From NCBI GenBank assembly GCA_020632475.1, contig JACKFM010000002.1:114501-178500 (forward strand): a DNA stretch of 64,000 bases, read 5' to 3'. How positions within the stretch are numbered: position 1 is the first letter of the stretch; each line of letters opens with the position of its first letter. Origin of the DNA: Candidatus Omnitrophota bacterium. GTDB lineage: Bacteria > Omnitrophota > Omnitrophia > Omnitrophales > Aquincolibacteriaceae. The notes beneath the pieces are model-generated. The model was not told where the DNA came from and did not search any database. It saw only the letters and a list, made by a program, of their open reading frames with translations. A program made the translations under genes and the position numbers. Shown in pieces: positions 60,006-64,000 of the stretch.

Positions 60006-61505
60006 ATGGAATTTATTTTAAAACATACAGCAGATAAGAAGAAACCGGCAGATCTTTTTGTGATGGGTTATTTTGAAGGCGGCGCGGTCTGTAAAGAGCT
60101 GCAGACATTAGAACCGCTTTTTTATCAGAGCATTAAAACCGCATTGAAAAATGGAAAATTTAAAGGGTCCTTTTCCGAAACGCTTTCGAGCTATCACGAA
60201 AAATTTACGCAGGCTTCCGAGATTGTTCTGATCGGGCTTGGTAAGACCGGAAATTTCAAAAAACTTTGCATGCGCAAGGCCGCCGGACAGATTGCCCAGC
60301 TGGCTAAATCCAAGAATGTGAGCGCGCTCAGAATTCTTACTGACAGCTTTGCGGGGGGAGAAGTCAAAATTCAGGATGCGGTATCGGGGCTTGCCGAGGT
60401 GCTGGAACTGAATGCTTATGCATTTGATAAATATAAAAAGGACAATGCAAAGAAGAAAAAAGAATTCAGCACAGAGCTGATTTATACCAAAAAACAGTAC
60501 GAAGCGGCATTCAAAAAAAACATTGCCGCGACACAGGCGGTTACGCGCGGTGTCTTACTAGCCAGAGACTTGATCAATGAGCCGGGAAATGTTTTGAATG
60601 CACCGCGGATGGTTGAAATTGTACGAAAGATGACAGCGCAGAAAAAGATATCCTGCAAAGTGCTCGGTGAAGCGGAGTTAAAAAAATTGAAAATGAACGG
60701 AATTCTTGCGGTTAATCAGGGGAGCATGACCCCCCCGGCCCTTATCGTTACCGAATACGGTCAGCGGTATCAATCCAAAGGCACTGTCTGTCTGGTCGGC
60801 AAGGGGGTGACTTTTGATACCGGAGGTATTTCGCTTAAGCCCGGAAAGGACATGGAAAAGATGAAATATGATATGTCCGGTTCGGCAGCCGTGATTGGTG
60901 CGATGAGCGCCTTGGCCGATTTGGGGCTGCCTGTCCATGTTGTGGCTTTGACCCCAATGGTGGAAAACAATGTGGCCAATAATCCGCAAAGACCCGGTGA
61001 TATCATTCAAATGTATAATGGAAAAACGGTTGAGGTCATCAATACCGATGCTGAAGGAAGGTTGATTCTGGCAGATGCGCTTTCCTACGCTGAAAAATTC
61101 AAACCCAAGGCCATTATTGATTTAGCTACTTTAACCGGGATGTGTGCTTATACTTTTGGCGACCAGGCGATTGCCATCCTGGGGAATAGCAAACGGTTGA
61201 TCGGCCGCGTGCAGGATGCCGGAGAGGCCGCCGGGGAACGCTGTTGGGAACTGCCGATGTGGGACGGATACCGCGACCAAATCAAAGGATATCATTCAGA
61301 TCTTTTAAATGTAGGCGGTCCCTATGGCGGAACAATTACGGCTGCAAAATTCCTGGAAGAGTTTATTCCCGAAAAAACCGATTGGGTGCACATGGATATT
61401 GCCGGTACGGCCTGGTGCAATAGCCCGCGTTATGATTGTGTGAAGGGCGCTACCGGGGTAGGGGTGAAACTTTTGGTGCAGTTTTTAAAGGCCTGGAAGA
61501 AATAG
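60006..61505 (+). CDS. pepA: Leucyl aminopeptidase (M17 family)
   Basis: The protein has 499 residues from ATG 60006, which has AGGAGAGGG upstream; a start at 59976 is unsupported. The M17 metal-binding motif NTDAEGRLILADALSYAEKF (about 345-364) is intact. LVGKGVTFDTGGISLKPGKD carries the catalytic Lys region. The N-terminal macro-like domain is normal. The enzyme removes N-terminal residues from peptides using two metal ions. It is in the cytoplasm. Confidence 0.95.
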   Translation: MEFILKHTADKKKPADLFVMGYFEGGAVCKELQTLEPLFYQSIKTALKNGKFKGSFSETLSSYHEKFTQASEIVLIGLGKTGNFKKLCMRKAAGQIAQLAKSKNVSALRILTDSFAGGEVKIQDAVSGLAEVLELNAYAFDKYKKDNAKKKKEFSTELIYTKKQYEAAFKKNIAATQAVTRGVLLARDLINEPGNVLNAPRMVEIVRKMTAQKKISCKVLGEAELKKLKMNGILAVNQGSMTPPALIVTEYGQRYQSKGTVCLVGKGVTFDTGGISLKPGKDMEKMKYDMSGSAAVIGAMSALADLGLPVHVVALTPMVENNVANNPQRPGDIIQMYNGKTVEVINTDAEGRLILADALSYAEKFKPKAIIDLATLTGMCAYTFGDQAIAILGNSKRLIGRVQDAGEAAGERCWELPMWDGYRDQIKGYHSDLLNVGGPYGGTITAAKFLEEFIPEKTDWVHMDIAGTAWCNSPRYDCVKGATGVGVKLLVQFLKAWKK

Positions 61506-61654
61506 AAAGCGTGTAAATTTTGTGATGTTTTTGATTTTTCGATTGCATTTTTTTTATGCTTGAATAAAAATAGACCGCAACTGGGGAAAATCACTTAAGT
61601 TACTGTTGAAAAAGACGTTAAAGAACAAAACAGCTTATCCTACAGGAGGTTTTT

Positions 61655-62110
61655 ATGAATAAAAAGTTTTTTGCAAGTACGCTTGCTGCATTAATGATTC
61701 TTGCCGGAACATCAACAACCGCTTCTGCCATTGGTATGAAAGAGGCCAGTTCTTCATTGCTTTTGCCGACAACAGGGCAGGCCATGAACGGACAGATCGG
61801 GAACACGAAAACAAAAGTCATGGCGGGTGTTGAAGTGGCCATGATTACCACCACCGCGATTTTAGGCGGAGTGGTCGGCGGCCCCGTGATTTGGGCGGCT
61901 TTAGGACCTTTAATTGCAAACCATACCTGGAGCGCGGTGGATGCTTATCAGGGCGCCCAAACTAAGATTAATAGTCCAGAGGTTCAGAAACAGATTTTTG
62001 AAGCTCAACGCACACTGGAATATTCACGCCAGAAGCGTTTTGGCCGTGAAGAAGAACAGCGCTCAAATATTCGTGACCGGATTGCTCAGGCCGCTGAACA
62101 GGCTAAGTAA
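61655..62110 (+). CDS. Exported hypothetical protein
   Basis: The 151-residue protein has a clear signal peptide (MNKKFFASTLAALMILAGTS, ASA cleavage near residue 25), a hydrophobic Gly-rich segment (MITTTAILGGVVGGPVIWAA) and a charged helical C-terminus (QKRFGREEEQRSNIRDRIAQ). AGGAGG precedes the ATG by six bases. I do not recognise the family. The stop codon is followed immediately by a structured repeat also found at 39008. Confidence 0.75.
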   Translation: MNKKFFASTLAALMILAGTSTTASAIGMKEASSSLLLPTTGQAMNGQIGNTKTKVMAGVEVAMITTTAILGGVVGGPVIWAALGPLIANHTWSAVDAYQGAQTKINSPEVQKQIFEAQRTLEYSRQKRFGREEEQRSNIRDRIAQAAEQAK

Positions 62111-62112
62111 CC

Positions 62113-62165
62113 AGTGTTCCGTCAATGCCGGATTTTGGCATTGTTACGGACACTTGTGCCGCGAA
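62113..62165 (+). ncRNA. Second copy of the structured repeat element
   Basis: The hairpin AGTGT-t-CCG-t-CAATGCC pairs with GGCATTG-tta-CGG-ACACT (62113-62154). Its 26-base core (62123-62148) is identical to 39025-39050. The shared downstream motif is TTGTGCYGCGA. It begins two bases after the stop of the preceding gene. Confidence 0.55.
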
Positions 62166-62224
62166 CCCGGATATTATCCGTTGACGCGGTATTAAATATC
62201 TCCCAGGATAGCTGTTATAAAAAA

Positions 62225-62262
62225 CCCCTGTTTTAGGAATGTCCTAAAACAGGGGTCTTTTC
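62225..62262 (+). terminator. Intrinsic terminator
   Basis: A perfect 14-bp stem (62225-62238 with 62242-62255, loop ATG) is followed by TCTTTTCTTC. It ends the transcript of the exported protein gene before the riboswitch promoter. Confidence 0.85.
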
Positions 62263-62288
62263 TTCTCGGAAGTGTCCTACAAAAGACC

Positions 62289-62316
62289 TTTACAAGCTTT
62301 TTTGCGGGCTTATAAT
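62289..62316 (+). promoter_or_regulatory. Sigma70-type promoter for the cobalamin riboswitch and receptor
   Basis: TTTACA (62289-62294), a 16-base spacer and TATAAT (62311-62316) lie about 50 bases before the riboswitch. Confidence 0.6.
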
Positions 62317-62365
62317 ACCCCCACTCGCTGCCTGTCGGCAGCGCGTTCTTTCAAATGATAACCTT

Positions 62366-62612
62366 ATAGGTGTCAGTAGCCATTCATTAGAATGGCAATA
62401 CTTAATAGGGAAGAGAGCATAGACCTGCTAAAAACCTTTTGGTTTTAAGCAGCTCTAAGACTCCGCGGTGCCGCCGCTGTCGGCAAGAACGAAAGCGAAT
62501 AGAAGCGGATATGAATCTGCTTCAATAAGCCACTTTTCCAGTTGGAAAGGGAAGGCTCGTCAGTAGGACGGGATGATATCTCGATTGCTTGCCTAGCCAG
62601 AAGACCTGCCTA
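62366..62612 (+). promoter_or_regulatory. Cobalamin (B12) riboswitch
   Basis: The ends ATAGG (62366-62370) and CCTAT (62608-62612) form P1. Conserved blocks occur in the right order: TTAATAGGGAAG (near 62402), CCGCCGCTGTCGGCAAGAACG (split here by small changes, near 62471-62491), AAGCCACTTTTC (62527), GGGAAGGC (62549) and the B12 box AGCCAGAAGACCTGCC (62595-62610). These match the cobalamin riboswitch consensus. It stands in front of a TonB-dependent receptor gene, the usual target, and would repress it when B12 is plentiful. Confidence 0.92.
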
Positions 62613-62694
62613 TCACAAAATTATTCTCCGAGCAGAGATCAGAGAACCGCAAGCCCTTTTTCTCTTTTTTGCATCCGGAGAAGAAGGGATTTTT

Positions 62695-64000
62695 ATGTTT
62701 GAGAACGAAGCATTCTCAAAAGCACCTCGTTTTTCCGCAGTTTCTTTTTCAAAGTTTATTCTCAAATTATTATTTTTATTACCGGTTTTGATCCCATGTT
62801 TCATCGCTTATTCGAGTCATTACGGATATGCAGCGATCGATACGGCGAATCAAGGTCAGATTCTTCAGAATGAATCCGGCAGTACGGAAGCGCCCGCCGT
62901 GACTGTTGTCGGCTCAAGGTTGCCCTCTTTTAAAATTCCTTTTTCGGATGTTCCGGCTAACATCAGTTATATTCCGGCCAATGTCTCCAGAAAGAATCAG
63001 GAAGAAATTTATGAAACCGAACCACACACCTTTCAGGAATCCATCAAAGATATTGAAGGTGCAGTGTTTTATGATGAAGTCGGAAACGGTCTGGATACCA
63101 CTTTTAGTTTGCGTGGGTTTAATGTCAGCAGTGCGGTGATTGTTCTTGTGGACGGCGTGCGCATCAATGAACTCGACGGGGATGTGGTTTCATTTCCTTT
63201 GATTGATATGACCGACATTGAGGCGATTCAAATTGACCGCGGATCAGCATCACCGATTTTTGGCAGTAATGCTTTTGCCGGAGTCGTACATCTTACAACC
63301 GGAAGACCTAGCCCCAAAAAAATGAGCCTTTTCGGAGGGTTTGAATATTCGAGTTTTGGAGGATACCAGTTTTATCAGGGAATCAGCGGAACATTAAAGG
63401 ATCCATGGACCGATTTCGGCGGCAAGTTGACCTATTATTTCAAAGGAGGACGTAATTTAGGGGACGGATTCCGCTCAAACGGAGAATACCGGTTGACGAA
63501 TTTTAATACCAAAGTCGCCTATGAACTGCCCGATGATCAGGGGCGTATTTATTTTGGATGGAAACATACCGAAGGAGATGTTTCAAATCCGGGGGCGTTA
63601 ACCTTCGATGAATATCAGGCCAACCCGGATCAGATCCACAACCCTTTGGACAGCCGGAGGCGTGATAACACCATTCTTCAACTCGGCGGTGATAAGAAAT
63701 TTTTTGATGATCACCTAATGCTCTCTCTTTTAACTTCGCAACGTTACAACGATATCCGTTTTAAAACCACCTATGCAACATTTTCGGCTTTTGGCGAGCC
63801 GTCACCGGATACTGATTTAGTGACACAAAAATCGCGTGCAACGGATTTGGTGTGGCAGGCCGCCTATCAGGATGATTGGTGGAATGTTCATAATTTGACG
63901 ACCGTGGGCATGGAAATGCGCAATGCGGATGAAAGCACGTTGAATCAGGATGCTTTTCAGGGAGAAGTGTCTAACAGCACTCCTAATGCCGAACGTATGG
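62695..64000 (+). CDS. btuB: TonB-dependent outer-membrane receptor, BtuB-like, cut by the right edge
   Basis: The frame is open from ATG 62695 to the window end (435 codons). A long signal region (about 1-50, hydrophobic SKFILKLLFLLPVLIPCFIA) precedes a TonB-box-like APAVTVVGSRLP. The plug domain follows: FSLRGFNVSSAVIVLVDGVR, DIEAIQIDRGSASPIFGSNA and FAGVVHLTTGRP. Then come beta-barrel strands. It would import a chelate or vitamin using proton motive force. The B12 riboswitch upstream makes cobalamin the likely substrate. GGAGAAGAAGGGA precedes the start. The gene symbol rests on this regulation, not on a receptor-specific motif. Confidence 0.85.
   Translation, partial: MFENEAFSKAPRFSAVSFSKFILKLLFLLPVLIPCFIAYSSHYGYAAIDTANQGQILQNESGSTEAPAVTVVGSRLPSFKIPFSDVPANISYIPANVSRKNQEEIYETEPHTFQESIKDIEGAVFYDEVGNGLDTTFSLRGFNVSSAVIVLVDGVRINELDGDVVSFPLIDMTDIEAIQIDRGSASPIFGSNAFAGVVHLTTGRPSPKKMSLFGGFEYSSFGGYQFYQGISGTLKDPWTDFGGKLTYYFKGGRNLGDGFRSNGEYRLTNFNTKVAYELPDDQGRIYFGWKHTEGDVSNPGALTFDEYQANPDQIHNPLDSRRRDNTILQLGGDKKFFDDHLMLSLLTSQRYNDIRFKTTYATFSAFGEPSPDTDLVTQKSRATDLVWQAAYQDDWWNVHNLTTVGMEMRNADESTLNQDAFQGEVSNSTPNAERM

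Overview
The window spans a bacterial replication-origin region and continues into respiratory and accessory genes. On the minus strand lie mnmG (cut by the left edge), yidC, yidD, rnpA and rpmH. A non-coding origin-like region follows, then dnaA, dnaN, dciA (DUF721), gyrB, gyrA and serS on the plus strand. The cell is a diderm: there is a TonB-dependent receptor, lipoproteins and many signal peptides. It respires with cytochromes c (ResB/CcsA maturation, a b6f-type quinol oxidoreductase, heme A synthesis). A 4323-residue secreted glucan-enzyme fusion and the general gene style resemble Omnitrophota (candidate division OP3) or a nearby PVC-type lineage. That placement is an inference from gene content and has not been tested by phylogeny.

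Layout. 1-13.8 kb: replication and ribosome/membrane-insertion core. 13.8-19 kb: four tRNA genes (Ser-UGA, Ser-GCU, Arg-ACG, Ser-GGA) interleaved with peroxiredoxin, acyltransferase, DUF3313-like lipoprotein and tadA genes. The tRNA genes sit in unusual non-coding DNA packed with perfect hairpins and partial copies of the same tRNA genes. 19-24.4 kb: sulfotransferase, rlmN, a GxxExxY gene bounded by a 22-bp perfect inverted repeat, a secreted beta-propeller protein and ychF. 24.6-37.6 kb: one giant gene combining an N-terminal TraB/ChaN-like region, a GH77 4-alpha-glucanotransferase, a GT35 alpha-glucan phosphorylase-like part, carbohydrate-binding-like modules and a GH13-like domain. 37.7-40.4 kb: cysE, two tandem paralogous 47/48-residue membrane proteins, an RNase H family protein and a half-length TauE/SafE protein. 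40.4-51.6 kb: resB, ccsA, HEAT protein, Rieske protein, cytochrome b6, subunit-IV-like cytochrome b, octaheme cytochrome c and a cupredoxin-like protein. 51.6-56.5 kb: ctaA, ctaB, ABC transporter, SCO, DUF420 and a 56-residue membrane protein. 56.5-64 kb: DegT aminotransferase, ferredoxin, rfbB, pepA, an exported protein, and a cobalamin riboswitch in front of a BtuB-like receptor cut by the right edge.

How it fits together: the 40-56 kb block makes and matures a menaquinol-to-cytochrome c electron path (b6f-like core with an eight-heme c subunit) and supplies heme A and copper for a terminal oxidase that is not encoded here. The riboswitch links cobalamin level to its uptake receptor. TadA lies close to the tRNA-Arg(ACG) it would edit.

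The most unusual signal is the organisation around the tRNA genes. True tRNAs are flanked upstream by a copy of their own leader plus 5' acceptor strand, and downstream by a structured RNA-like element. That element starts with the reverse complement of the tRNA T-arm and ends with a copy of the tRNA 3' end. Two of these elements, at different tRNAs, share an almost identical 21-nt core while their outer helices follow the local tRNA sequence. I do not recognise this family. Several other palindromic elements sit directly at stop codons across the window.
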